Position numbers and translations under genes: made by a program
In this document: positions 5,931 to 6,189 of the stretch, piece by piece
Layout of the letters: every line of letters starts with the position of its first letter
Position numbering within the stretch: position 1 is the first letter of the stretch
Notes under the pieces: model-generated
Database searches by the model: none
What the model was told of the DNA's origin: nothing
Seen by the model: only the letters and a program-made list of their open reading frames with translations
DNA from: an uncultured Rhodoferax sp.
GTDB taxonomy: Bacteria; Pseudomonadota; Gammaproteobacteria; Burkholderiales; Burkholderiaceae_C
NCBI GenBank assembly: GCA_936943465.1
Contig: CAKZJN010000299.1
Span: forward strand, 1-6,189
Direction: 5' to 3'
DNA length: 6,189 bases

Positions 5931-5958
5931 GCTGGAACGGGGAATCCCCCATTCCAGC
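5931..5958 (-). other. 12-bp stem-loop between pnp and the quinone oxidoreductase gene
   Basis: On the minus strand GCTGGAATGGGG and CCCCGTTCCAGC pair along all 12 positions (one U-G wobble) around the four-base loop GATT. On the plus strand the wobble would be a C-A mismatch, so the perfect helix belongs to the RNA that carries pnp. It begins 13 bases after the pnp stop and ends 15 bases before the next ATG. The bases after it (GCCTGAGACG) contain no U-run, so a standard intrinsic terminator is not supported. A 3'-end stabiliser, an RNase processing site or a weak attenuator are possible. Confidence 0.65.
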
Positions 5959-5971
5959 CACCAAGGGCACC

Positions 5972-6189
5972 TTAGCCTTGCTGATCGCCAGCCGGAGCGG
6001 AACGTTCCAGCAGCGCCTTCATGGACAGCTTGATACGGCCCTTTTCGTCGGTTTCCAGAACCTTGACCTTGACGATCTGACCTTCGGACAGGTAATCGGT
6101 GACCTTTTCGACGCGCTCATGGGCGATCTGGCTGATGTGCAGCAGACCATCCTTGCCGGGCAGCAGGTTCACCAATGCGCCGAAGTCCA
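5972..6189 (-). CDS. pnp: polyribonucleotide nucleotidyltransferase (PNPase), C-terminal S1 domain, cut by the window edge
   Basis: PNPase degrades RNA 3' to 5' using phosphate and is a core part of bacterial mRNA turnover. Only the last 71 residues are present; the catalytic RNase PH domains and the KH domain lie beyond the right edge. The visible part is an S1 RNA-binding domain that enters the window at DFGALVNLLPGKDGLLHIS. It continues with the conserved pattern EKVTDYLSEGQIVKVKVLE, then DEKGRIKLSMKAL, and ends with a short tail SAPAGDQQG. An S1 domain at a C-terminus could also belong to another S1 protein. The FGALV..LPG..GLLHIS..A pattern, the immediate end after LSMKALLER and the neighbourhood favour PNPase. 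The stop is TAA at 5974-5972. No start is in the window. Confidence 0.88.
   Translation of the reverse strand, partial: DFGALVNLLPGKDGLLHISQIAHERVEKVTDYLSEGQIVKVKVLETDEKGRIKLSMKALLERSAPAGDQQG

Noticed and set aside
4932..5975. A 347-codon plus-strand open frame antisense to the quinone oxidoreductase gene.
   Set aside because: Same codon-aligned shadow effect; no recognisable motif and no ribosome binding site of note.

Overview
The window is a compact housekeeping block from a betaproteobacterium. It is most likely Burkholderiales, plausibly Comamonadaceae; this placement rests on gene order and protein style and no search was run. Every gene I can support lies on the minus strand, so transcription runs from the right end of the window to the left. 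In that order the genes are: the 3' end of pnp (polynucleotide phosphorylase), a PIG3-type NAD(P)H quinone oxidoreductase, tpiA (triosephosphate isomerase), secG (translocase subunit), tRNA-Leu(GAG), then nuoA, nuoB, nuoC, nuoD, nuoE and the first 99 codons of nuoF. From memory, the order tpiA-secG-tRNA-Leu-nuoA is conserved in Burkholderiales. Separate nuoC and nuoD genes (not fused as in Escherichia coli) also fit.

Right part (4156-6189): pnp ends in its S1 RNA-binding domain. A short gap with a 12-bp stem-loop separates it from the quinone oxidoreductase gene, whose stop codon overlaps the tpiA start in an ATGA. Middle (3512-4155): secG follows tpiA after 39 bases with a strong ribosome binding site. 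A leader region with two alternative GC-rich hairpins and a complete CCA-encoding tRNA-Leu then separates secG from nuoA. Left part (1-3511): nuoA to nuoF are packed with gaps of 12 bases or fewer, or with 4-base overlaps. They encode the membrane subunit NuoA, the connecting subunits NuoB, NuoC and NuoD that carry cluster N2 and the quinone site, and the start of the NADH-oxidising module (NuoE, NuoF). The rest of the operon lies beyond position 1.

The catalytic and cluster-ligand residues I could check are intact in every gene, with no frameshifts. I see no mobile element, CRISPR array or phage gene, and no undescribed multi-gene system. The observations worth a second look are structural: the strand-specific stem-loop after pnp, the tRNA embedded between two protein-coding units, the weak translation start of nuoA, and repeated stop/start overlaps. 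The long open frames on the plus strand are codon-aligned shadows of the real genes.
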